Both the position numbers and the translations under genes were made by a program. The notes below the pieces were generated by a model, which was not told where the DNA came from, searched no databases, and saw nothing but the letters and a program-made list of their open reading frames with translations. A DNA stretch of 64,000 bases from Sabellastarte sp. h YS-2021 (Eukaryota > Annelida > Polychaeta > Sabellida > Sabellidae): the NCBI GenBank assembly GCA_964017235.1, contig OZ024934.1:78830706-78894705 (forward strand). Reading direction: 5' to 3'. Below are positions 1 through 12,500 of the stretch, piece after piece; positions within the stretch are counted from its first letter, which is position 1, and the number at the start of each line of letters is the position of its first letter.

Positions 1-99
1 TCTTCAGTGTGAAATGTTGACCAACTGCTATGCATTATTCTCCACCACCCTCTGGACTACCCATTGTGATATGACTTGTATTTTAAAAGAGATGTTAAT

Positions 100-360
100 C
101 TCAAATCAGTCAATCTTTATTAATGTATGTCTCTTCATAGCATTCGTATGTCCCCCTCTCTGACCCCCTTCAGAAAGAAACTTAAATACTATCTCTACAC
201 CAAGGCACACCCTGATAGGTTTTCATTATCTTTTTGATGTTCTCTATGGTGCATTTAACCCTTTTCTGTCCCTTGATATTAAAATTTGGCTATCTGTCTT
301 TGTGTTGTTGTGCCTTAGAGTTTACTTACTTAAGTGAAGATTAAGCATTCTAAAAGTTTT
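100..360 (+). repeat. CR1/L2-like LINE 3' end fragment
   Basis: Codons at 169-237 read FRKKLKYYLYTKAHPDRFSL and stop. This is the usual C-terminal end of CR1/L2-type LINE polyproteins. A short 3' tail with GTGCCTTAG and AGATTAAGC follows, and the AGATTAAGC motif recurs at 61135 and, reversed, near 22503 and 23282. It lies in the intron upstream of the first visible exon and is 5' truncated. Confidence 0.6.
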
Positions 361-476
361 AATTTAGATTCAGTAAGATTTTATTTCTGTTCATCTATTT
401 ACAATGTGTGATTCTGGTCATATACATCAGTGTATTGATATGATATAATTTTAAGTTTACTTTTGTCTATTGACAG

Positions 477-596
477 CGTGTAATTTTATTCCGCAAACGA
501 GTTCAGCAGGAGAAGGAGTCACTAGGTCTGACAGAATCAGCCCACACGTCCCCTCAACCCACCCTCATCACAGTGTATAGACGCAGGATGGTGGAG
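477..596 (+). CDS. UBE3B: UBE3B exon (first in window), 40 codons, phase 0
   Basis: The acceptor is ATTGACAG before 477 and the donor is GAG|GTCTGT at 597. It encodes the segment just upstream of the HECT core, including [11 protein letters not shown] and TVYRRRMVE. The 3' end of this exon and its donor recur twice in the following intron (see findings). Confidence 0.88.
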
Positions 597-3500
597 GTCT
601 GTTACCTAGCAATTTGTATATTACTGAAACCATAGTTACACATACCAAAAACCCACCCTCATTTGATAGTATAGATGCAGGATGGTTGAGGTCTGTTATC
701 TAGCAACTCATATTATTGTAATCATAGTTACTTCCCCACTGCCATCGCCATGAACAGATACAAGAGAGTGGAGGTCTGTTACCCAGCAACTTGTATATTA
801 CTGTATCCATGATTACGTGTCCCCATCGTCATCACTGTTTACAGATGCACAAGTGTATGTACTCATTATTTTCCCAGATGAAAGTCAGGGATATACCGGT
901 TTCACATCTGTTGTGCCATTGCCACTGCTGCTACCACTGTAAATTTTGACATGTGTGCACTGTTACTCAAAAAACACTTTACGGATTTCATTCAAACTTG
1001 ACACACACATGTATTTGAGTCAGAAGAGGAACCCTAGTTTAAGGTGACCTTAAACTCTCAATAATAAAGAACTTGGCCACCTTAAAGTCAGAAATTTGAC
1101 CTTTAGCCACTTAATGCACTGTAGGTTGCAAACTGTGTGGGTCATCTGGCTCAGTTTTTACCTGATAACACATTACTATATTCTCTTAATATATGCCAAA
1201 AATGAAGACTTTTTGTTTTGGTTAAAATTGTGTTTGAGGCCCATAAAGATCCTACTTAAATGTTTTTTTTCGACATTTTTCACATATTTTGCCCTGTAAC
1301 TCAGAAATGGTAAGTCTGACAAGTCTCAAACTGTGTTAGATATTGCTTCTGTATGTAATCTTTGTCTCTGGAAATTTGAAGTCTGTAGCTTTAAGTTTAA
1401 GGTCACCTTGAGGTCTCTAAATTGCCCACAGAGGCCTAGTTTATGGAGTTTGTGCCACCTTTAAGCCCTATAGCTGTCATAATATGTGATTGGTAGAGCT
1501 GAAATCTTATCTGAGAATATATTAATATGTTCTTTTCACATGTGCCAAAAAGCAAGGTTTTAAGTAGACATGTAACCTGTGTATGAGGACCATAAACACC
1601 AATCTAAGTGACCTTTTTCTATATTTTTCACATATTTGCCCTTAAACCCAGAAATGGTAAAGTCTGACAAGTCTCAAACTGTGTTAGATATAACTTCTAT
1701 TTGTGTGTTGAAAATTTGAAGTCTGTAGCTTTAATTTTAAGACTTGAAACTTAAGGTGGTAGGGCACCACCTAGGCTAGGTTGCTTTCAAAATTGGTGCC
1801 ACTTCGAAAAATGAGATGGCCACCATGGTAGACGTCTTAAAATTCCATTTTCGGACTCTAACTGGAAGACAATTCAGCCAATTGATTTGAAACTTAACAA
1901 TGTAGTATAATTATGATTTAATCTCTCCACTAATATATTAAAGGCATAAAAGCCCTACAAAAGTTTTGTGGTACTATTTTAGAAAGTAGTGAAAACCATT
2001 TAAGTATTTTGAAATACGATAAATCTTATCAGTACAGGAACATTGACCAAAAAATGTGAAAAATGGTTTTATAATAATTGTGAATCTCACAAAATGGGTG
2101 CTACAAAAAATACCCAATGAATGCCTGTGGTTTGAGAGATGGCCTGTCTGGAGATATGTTGGTGTTGAGTCAGCACAATTTAGTTTTTTGTGCCCTTCTA
2201 ATTACTGTCACTACATAACTGATACAAAGATACAAGGTGTGAGATAAAGCACGAAATATATAAGTTGATGTTTTTTTAACTTTTCAACAGGATGGTTACC
2301 GTCAACTGGCCTTAGTGCCGTCCAATGCACTCAAGGGAGTCATCAGGGTGAAATTTGTGAATGAACAGGCAAGTACTTGTATAATAAAAATGTCAATTCA
2401 GGGTCTATTGACTATAAATTTATGTATAATACTTCTATTAATCCTAGAAGTTTATGAGAAGCTATACATGCCCTAAGAAAAATGATAAATATAAGAACTT
2501 AGGATTTCTAAATTGCTAATAATTTTTAGAATTCCAAAGAGAATAGTGATTAACTGGGTGCAAAATCTGTGTAGAAAGCAAATAGTATTAGTATTATACT
2601 TGTTGTTCGGTACATATATATTTCACCCAGGTTATTTATTGAAGATATATAGACAATATTTAAATATATTCACAAGGACATGGTTTTCTGCTTTCTTCTT
2701 AGGTTTCTCAAGAAATTCAGATTGTTTCCTTTTACGTGAATACCAAATCACAGCTATAGTTTAGATTGTTCAGTGTTGATATTAATTAGAATACTCAAAC
2801 TCAATGTCAAACTCAAATATAATCCCTATAATTTAGGATTTGAATCTTACATTTGATGTTAAATTCCAACTGAAATTCACATTTAAGGTTAAATTCAAAC
2901 TCAAATATAATGCCTATTCTTAGGTTAGTTTATACTAAAACTCCAGCTCAAAATCATTACTCAAAATCATTTATAATCCCTATGTTTAGAGATTATATTT
3001 AAGTGTGTATGAGAGGAATCTTAAATGTTTGAGATTATGATTGCGTTAGTTTTGTTTGATCTTGTTTTTAATTTTAGTTTTAGTATGTACTACCTAGATA
3101 TTATTGTACTAAATTGGGAGTTTATACTTAAGTAAGTCTGAGATTGAGACTGTGAGTTTGAGATTAATTTTGAGAGGTTTTATGAAAAACCAACCTAGGT
3201 ATTAACTAGGATTCGAAAGTCAGGGAAAGTATTCAGTATTTCCCTATTGTTAGAAATGTCAGCTGACACTGTGCCCAATTTAGTTGCTCTATTCTTATTT
3301 AATTGGCTGAATAAAACATATTTCAGTGGAATTTAAGTGGTACTTTTGCTTTTGTTAGGGTCTAGATGAAGCAGGTATTGATCAGGATGGTGTCTTCAAG
3401 GAATTTCTTGAGGAGACAATTAAGCATGTGTTTGATCCTTCACTCAACCTCTTCAAGGTATGTCTACTTTATTTATTTAATTTTAAATAAATACTGACAC

Positions 3501-6500
3501 TTATTTTATAATTAGGAATTCTAAGGCATGGACACTTACTTTGTAAGGAATCAAGATAAAGTCACTATTATGTTCAAAAGTCATTAATCAGGGACAAAAG
3601 GTCATCAACAATAGTCTGCGCGGACAGAAAGAGAGCTATGGGGAATATACCTGGTGTGTTTTTGATTTGCAACATCAAGAAGTAAAGAGATGAAGCAATT
3701 CTAGTATATTGAAAAAGTCCATTTCATAGTTATGGAGCATCAGATGTAAAACTTTTATCATAATGGTTCTTTGACCCTTGAATGTCAGACTGGAATGTAG
3801 CAACCTGTGAAGAAATTTATTTCAAGGTCAGCACAAGATCAGCATGTGTGGCAAATGGTGCAACATATTAGAGAACGATGGCTTGAAATACTGGAAACTA
3901 TGATTCTTGCATTCTGGATTATTTTTTGTGTCACTTTATTCATATTTTTCAGCGATTTTTGGCTTCCTAAAATATTAAGTTTGTTAAATATATTGTAAAT
4001 ATTTTTTATCATTTCCTAGCTATGTCTATTATGTCTTGAAGTGATGAATTCTCAGAGATCTCTGAAAATACACATATTTACTATTTTTTCTGCTTTTTGA
4101 CTTGTTAAAATTTTATTACTGTTGTAGCATCTGTTACTAAGGTTACATGAGTTGCTTTGGTTACATATGTTGCTATGGTTACAGGTGACAGAGGAGCAGA
4201 AACTGTACCCATCTCCCACGTCCTATATACAAGACAACCATCTCTCACTGTTTGAATTTGTCGGAAGGATGCTGGGCAAAGCTGTTTATGAGGTATATAA
4301 TATGTTAAAAATTATAACCTAGATTTGAAAATTTCAGTTTTTTAATTTACAGAGTAGTTTTATCGATTGGCAGCAATTATAATAAGAGTATTAGTATTTT
4401 AGTTGTTGACTAATATGTTGATCAATTCAAAGATATTATTCGAGGAAATGTATTGAAAATACACTTAAATGGCAATTTTAAAAAACTTAATATTTTTTTA
4501 GAAATTTTTCACAGTTTTTTGTGAGAAACTGCCATTTTTGGAGAATACTGTTTGAATACAAGTATTTTAAGAATAAAAATGTTTGTGAAGTTGAACCTGA
4601 AATTTTTGGTTAGGGCACTTTTAAGTTTGGCTTTTCTACATGAAAAAGAATCAATGTTTGTTAGTTCCTCTTTGACCTGTTTTTGGTGGCATTTGGGAAT
4701 AAAAACCTTCAAGTAACAAATATATTCTGACAAAAAAAAAAACAAAAAAACAAGACTTTGTATTTAAGCTGGAACAGATAATTAAACAGTCTAAATTAAT
4801 AAAAAAGTAATGCATGTTGGCTGTTTTTCTTTGAGAAGATTGCACAGTCATGCAAAATTATTCAAATTCTCCAGTTTATAGTGACAGAGGTGCAGTTTAC
4901 CATCTTTTGTCTTAAGCCTATTTATTTTTAATACACTGCAAGAGTGCCACCTACCTTTTCTCTCTTGTGTATTACACATTAATTATATCCCCAGACGAAA
5001 GTCGGGGATATATTCTATTCAGGTCCGTCGCGCCGCCGCCGCCGCCGCCGTAGAAATTTCCTTGTGGACGCGATAACTCAAAAATAAATTAATATTTTTT
5101 TTTCAAACTTGGTACACATGTTAACGGTGCCCAAAGGAAGATCCCTATTTTAAGGTGACCTTAAACTCCCAGTAAAAAAGAACTTATGGCCACCTTAAGG
5201 TCAGAAATTGGACTTTTGGCCACTTAGAGCCCTATAGGTCACAAACTATGATGCTCAGCTGGCTGAAATTTTACCTGACAACACATTAATATGTTCTTAG
5301 TACATGTGCCGAAAATCATGACTTTAAGTTGAGGAGAAAATTGTGTTTGAGGCCCATAAATACCCCCACTTAGGGATTTTTTGCTATACTTTTCACATAT
5401 TTTGCCCTATAATTTTGAAGTGATAATTCTGATGAGTCTCAAACTGCGCTAGGTATAACTTTGATATGTAATCCTTGTCTGTAGAAAATTTTAGGGCTGT
5501 AGGTTTACCCAAAGGGGTCGACTTAAGGTCTCAAAAGTGCCCACAGAGACCCAAAATTATGCACTTTTTGCCACTTTCAAGCACTGTAGCTTTCAAACTA
5601 TGTCTCTCATCTAAGTTAAATATCATCTGGGAATATATCTATGTGTTTTCTTATATGTGCCCCAACATTTAGGCCTTTAATAGACAGTTAACCTGTGTAT
5701 CAGGACCATAAACACCCACCCGAGTGACCCTTATAAGACATGTTTCACATCTTTTTCCCTGTAACTTGGAAATGGTAAGTCTGAGAAGTTTCAAACTGTA
5801 TTAGATATATATTCTGTGTGTAATCTTAGTATGTAACAGATTTTAAGTCTGAAGCTTTAATTTTGAAGGTCAAATTGAGGTCTCTAAAAGGCTCCCAAAG
5901 ACCCAATATTTGGACTTTTTGCTACTTTTAAGCCCTGTGACTGTCAAACTATGTGACTGATAGAGCTCAAATCCTATCTGAGAAGATATTATTATGTTAT
6001 TTTTATATGTGCCAAAAATTAAGGCTTTAAGAAGACATTTAGCCTGTGTATGAGGACCATAAATCCCCACCCGAGTGACCATTTTTAGACATTTTTCACA
6101 TATTTTTCCCTGTAACTTGGAAATGGTAAGTCTAAGAAGTTTCAAACTGTATTAGATGCATATTCTATGTGTAATCTTAGTATGTGACAAATTTTAAGTC
6201 TGAAGCTTTAATTTGAAGGCCACATTTAGGTCTCTAGAAGGCCCCATAAAGACCCAGTATTTGGACTTTTTGCCAATTTTAAGGCCTGTGACTGTTAAAC
6301 TATGTGACTGATAGAGCTGAAATCTCATCTGGGAATACATTATTATGTTCTTTTTACATGTGCCAAAAATCAAGGCTTCAAGTAGACATTTAACCTGTGT
6401 ATGAGGACCTTAAACACCCACCTGAGTGACCCTTTTAAGACATTTTTCACATATTTTGCTCTGTAACTTGGAAATGGTAAGTCTGAGAAGTTTCAAACTT

Positions 6501-9500
6501 TATTAGATCCATATTCTATGTGTAATCTTAGTATGTAACAAATTTTAAGTCTGAAGCTTTAATTTGAAAGCCACATCGAGATCTCTAAAAGGCCCACAGA
6601 GACCCAATATTTGGACTTTTTACCACCTTTAAGCCCTGTGACTGTTAAACTATGTGATTGATGGAGCTGAAATCCCATCTGGGAATGCATTATTATGTCC
6701 TTTTTACATATGCCGAAAATCAAGGTTTTTAGTAGACATTTAACCTGTGTATGAGGGCCATAGACACTCGCCCAAGTGACCTTTTTTGACATTTTTTCCG
6801 TATTTTGCCCTGTTATTTGGAAATGCTTAGTGTGACAAGTCTTAAACTGTATTATATATAATTTTTGTTTGTTATGTATGTCCCCCAAAAAGTTTCAGAT
6901 CTGTAGTTTAATTGCTAAGGTCTCTTTAACAATTGTAAAATGCCCACAGAAACCCAATTTATGGACATTATGCCACTTTAAAGCCCAGTAACTGTCAAAC
7001 TATGTGGGTTATAGAGCTGAAATCTTTGAATTTTTAAAAGGAAATGCCTGTCTATTTAAATTTTGAATATTAATAATGTTATGGCTATCGTAGTCTTTTA
7101 AGAACTGTATGTTATACCTCTGCTTGCTGAGTTTTTAACTTTTTAAAATGAAACTGGTTAAACATATTCAAGTAGACAAAATGGACACTTTAAGTGAGCT
7201 TTAAGTCCCAATATTAATGAAATTATATCCTTATGTAGTAAAACTAGGGGATTTTTAACCCTCAACTAGCCCAGTTTTATTCAACTTGCCTCAGTTAATT
7301 TTGGCACAGCTCCTACAGTTATGAACTCATTTCAGTTGATAATCACATACTTAAAATTCTCAATTCTTTTTGTATTTGAGTACCCCTTTTATATAGATTG
7401 TTTGTTTACCATTTATGCTGTAGCACTCCATCTCTTTGTAGTCCCAACCCACATCCCCCACCCGGATTCCCCTCACCCACCTCTGGGACCTCCAGCTATA
7501 TCGAGTGACACTAAATAAACACAGGTATTTAATGATATCAGATGAGAAACAAAGAACTCAATGGGGTTGCAGATCTTGTGTAATAGTGAGAGAGGTGTGG
7601 AGAAGGGGAGAGGGGTGGAGGTGGGAGGTGGTGGGCTTCATTACATATAACACAAAGGGGAGTCAGAACTGAGATTGTGTCACATATTTAGGTTGCATAT
7701 ATATGGACCACATATATAGGTATAGAGGAAATGAATAACTGAAAACAATTTGCAAATTCTAAAAATAATATAATAAAATAATAATATAAATAATTTTTTT
7801 TTAAATAATATTTTATTTGTGAACAAATATAGAAACAGATATGCGCTTTTGGGATTATGAATTTTAGAATGGACATTGAATCATCAATCATTTAAATACT
7901 TTGAAAATAGGTTTAGAGTTATCATTGCAGGAAGATTGAAAATATGATCTGTTGAGTTATGTATTCGGGGTCTGGGGATACACCATCTTCCTTGGGAAGA
8001 TATAAACAGAGTAGATTGATGTGCTGAAGTTCATATAATAATGGGTAATTATGTTTTAAAAAATTCCCGATCAAAACCTGTGGCGTGAGTGATGACCTGT
8101 CTGGGGATATGTTGGCGCCGAGTTGGCCCAATCTAGTTTGTTGTTGTTCTTGTACTCCTCTTTTTGATTGTATTGTAATGTCACCAAAATTATACTTTTG
8201 TATATTAATCTTGTACCATTTTACTTTTACCAGAACATAAAGGACCTAGGATTGATCCTAGGCATATGCAGATACATAGTGGCTCAGATAACTATTTAAA
8301 ATAGTGGTCCTGTATTACTGGCTTCTATCCTCAGTGGCAGACTAACATACCTTGGGGGACATTGGTAAATAGTTATCCCTGAGTCTCCGTCTTATATATC
8401 ATACTGTACTTTCAGGGTATCGTGGTGGAGGTGCCATTTGCCTCATTCTTTTTGAGTCAGATCTTGGGGCACAGTCACCGGTCTACATACAGCTCTGTGG
8501 ATGAACTGCCGTCACTCGATCAGGACCTCTACAAGAGTCTCACTTATGTCAAGGTTAGACTGACAGTGATAATAATAACAAAAAAGCATTCTATGTAGTA
8601 GTGTGTCCATTAGTGCCCAAACATATATAGAGTTCCCAGAATTCCAAAAGTGAGGAAAAATTTAAACACAAAAGACAAATTTCTTAGTCTCTGCTATTTA
8701 GAGTGTTAAGTATATTTGAAATAAACTGGCATCCAGTGCAAGTACTTGGCATGTTTAAACTGAACCGAAAAATGCCAAGTTTGGCAAATTTTAGATTCGT
8801 TACTCTAACATAAATTCAACATCTAAAAGATGCAGACTTACATTGAAGTATATTGTTGATACCAGATTTACACATCAGTGACTGAGTCAGTTTGACTGTT
8901 CATCACTTTGCTCTCACTACTTTGGGTTGGAATCCAGACTTTAACAACATGTGGGATGAAGTGGGAGCCAATATCTTACATGATCTTAACCGTTGAAGTG
9001 GATGTAAACCCTAATTTTAGTCTTTGTCCAAGTCAGCAAGATCTTTGAAATAGATCAATAGAATATGTATATATATTGTCATCTTAATGTTGACTTATGT
9101 TTGTTTTGTTAGCACTATGAAGGAGACATCAGTGACCTTGATTTGACCTTTAGTTATGATGAGGATGTTATGGGTAAACTGATCAATCACGAGTTGGTGC
9201 CCGGAGGTAGAGTCATCCCAGTCACTAATGACAACAAGTACGCATTTTCATGAGAAGAATACATAGTCATCTTCACAAAGCTTAAAATTTTTCTTTATTT
9301 AAAAAAAAAAAAAATTTTTTATGTAATAGCATAGTTTCTGTAGAACTCCATTTATAAAAATTAAATTCACAATAAAACCAAAAGTATAAGTGTATCTGTG
9401 TAGAATTTTTAATTAGTGTAGAATTTGAGGGATAATTTTACTTTACAAGTCCGGGATCTGCCATATTTGATAAATACAGAAAAATGTCAAGGAAATGTGA

Positions 9501-12500
9501 AATTAAAAAAAACAGAGTTGTAAATGGGGGCAGGCCCCCAACCCTCATAAATAGTATTCTTGTGTATTACAATAAAAATAAAAAGATGGAATTGCTAAAA
9601 TCATGGAATTATATTATTGCCCAAATCTCATACCGGCAAAGTAAAAACTAGCCGAATTTGAAATCTATGTATGCTTTATTATAATATATCTCTATACTAC
9701 TGTCCATTTTTGTTTAATTTCCATAGAATTAGCTATGTCCACCTGATGGCTCATCACAAGATGATGGTACAGATCAAGCAGCAGACCACTGCCTTCCTGC
9801 ACGGCTTCAAAACCATTATCCCAAGTGATTGGCTCGCAATGTTCTCAGCACCAGAATTACAGAAACTCATTTCAGGAGACACCACAGATATAGACCTGCA
9901 TGATCTCAGGTTTGTATGAAAATAGAAACTGAAATCCAGTAAAGGTGACAAATATAATTTTATTCATCCTTATATGTTTGCCATATAATTTTTATATTAA
10001 TCTCTTATTCTTATGATGACTGTCAAGGTGACACAGATGTACACTCAATGTAGGAAGGAAGTAATAAATTTATTTTATTGTTTTTTGTGGTCTCTATGGG
10101 TATAGGAGTAACTAGTGAATAATAATACTTTGGGTTTTAAAATCTGTAGCAAACCCTTGACTGCAAATAAATCCATCTCCCCACCCCTGTTTATAACATG
10201 CATGTACCAGTGTGTTTATTTTAGCATCACTTTTAATCGAAGAATGATTAATTCCAAATTCTCTTTGATCTCTTTACTTTGGGCCATAATATTTCACCAC
10301 TGGTGCATTAAGCACTTGTCTCATAACTTACGGTAATATCTTGTCAGGATTGCTAGAGTGCTTATTGCCGCATTTGCTGGCTAAATAAGGGATGTGGACA
10401 TGAATTGTATGGTCACAGTCTGTTTCTTTACCATCTTTGTTATAAACACCCCCATTTTAGAAAATGGGATCAGCCTGGGTCAGTTCTTGCAAATATCTAT
10501 TGTATATAATAGGAAAACTTCCCGAATGACATATACAGAAAAAACATATCATGAATGAAGATAACAATATTATACGAGTGCATAGCAGGAGTATTGTTAA
10601 TCTTCATGAGTGATATATTTTTTCTGTCTATGTCAGATGAGGGATGTTTTACTTTTATTATCCACCATTTTGTATGATTTATGGGTTAAATAACATGAAT
10701 ATTTAATGAAAGAATGTGAAAAGGCTTTCAAAAAGCACAGGCAGCAGTGAATATAAAAAACTTCAATCTTTCACTTGCAATAACTCCTTTATTTCTTCAT
10801 GGATTTTTATGCAACAGACATGAGCAGAAGTGCTGTAAGAATATTTTTCTTATGATATATTATATATACTTGTAAGTTACAAACTTTCCGAGATATTGTT
10901 AAAAAAATGAAAGTCATTCACACTCATTATCCATAGTTCCACGGCACCGGTGTACACAAAAAACAATACATCCCGGTCTGTATTTCCCCATATTAAGGGC
11001 AAATACATCGCATGGTGGATAATGAAATATGTATGAATATGTAAGTTACTTCACAGCCTGAATTGTAGTACCTGACCTGTTATATTAACACATATTTCAG
11101 AAAACACACCCAGTATTACGGAGGATTCCATAACAACCACAAAGTGGTGACCTGGCTGTGGGATATTCTGCAGAAAGACTTCTCACCTCAGGAGAGGAGT
11201 CTGTTCTTACGGGTATGTGTCAAGTTATGTGCATTACTGGTTGATTGTTCTTTCATATTCAAGCCGTAATATAGGAATAAAAGACATATTCGAGTGCTTT
11301 ATGATCGGCTGAATATTAAAGCCACAAGCCCGAAGGGCTGAGTGCTTTAATACAGCAGATCGATAGTTTAAAACCATCATAAAGCATGAGAATTTGTCTT
11401 TTATTTTATTCCTATTCTAAAATGGTTACATCTATATTTTGGTCGAAATAAACGCAAAAATCAACACAAATCCAATGCCATGTTGGCTGTTCCATTAACT
11501 AAACATACACGGTGATGGATGTGCAAACAGCCTTTTGATTAAAATATTGTTAGGAAATCCCCCACTGTGATGTCATAAATATTAATAAATAGTCGATCTT
11601 TTAATAAAATATTGATAAAAATCCTCACTGAATTATGTGACATTATATTTGCTGCATATAATTTACGTTTATTTTACCAGAACTTCTTGTTTACATTTAT
11701 ACGCCAAGGGACAATGCACGCAGAATTCAACAGTGTTGTTTTATATACCGTTCTATATTCCCGATTCCAGCATTGCGCAAAAGACAGGTTCAAGTTCACT
11801 GCGCAGCCTACCATTTTAGAATGCTTGTTTCACACTACAGGCAGTACGTCCTGTGGTACTTGGTGGTGGAACCGTCTCCAAGGATGCCCATACCATAGAT
11901 TTAGTGTAGCGTTCGCACAACAGGTGGTATAGTTCATGGTTATAGGTGTTGGGCGAAACGCCCCTGTCCTTTAGCTACTGTCCGAGGTTCGTATATGACC
12001 TTGTGACACATTGGCGAAAGGTCCATTTACCTCCACTCACCTTATGTCACTGTATTATACTGAAAGACGACCGAGCTACAACCTTAGATACACCGTGGAC
12101 CACACCTTCAGTTACCGTAGTAAGAAAATTATGTGAGCATGCTCGCTTTCGTCTACACATGCCCACGGTTTCAAAATCAGAGGCGGAAATTTTAAACATT
12201 TTAAAACTACCATAGGACACACAAGGTAATGGACGGTTTGCCACTGACTCTCAAGTTTGCAAATGGACATGAGGCGGTGATCCAAGCACAGGGTCGTTTC
12301 ACCAGATGTGGCCTACCGCAGGGGATACCGCCTGTAGTGTGACAGGGGTATAACAAGCAGTACCTGAAAATGGACAAACCCTTGCTAGTAGGTAGTGCTG
12401 ATAAAGCACAAGATGACTCTTGCCACAGATGCATCCTTGACCAAGTCATTTGAAATTTAAAGTGGCTCTCACTGCGACTATCATGTCTTCTCAACTGGTT

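Noticed and set aside
5870..6888. Two similar minus-strand ORFs in an intron
   Set aside because: They are the same segment of successive units of a ~350-bp tandem repeat and show no codon structure or motif.
11612..12494. Cluster of ORFs on both strands in a UBE3B intron
   Set aside because: They overlap one another, contain no recognisable domain, and lie between two exons that splice in frame.
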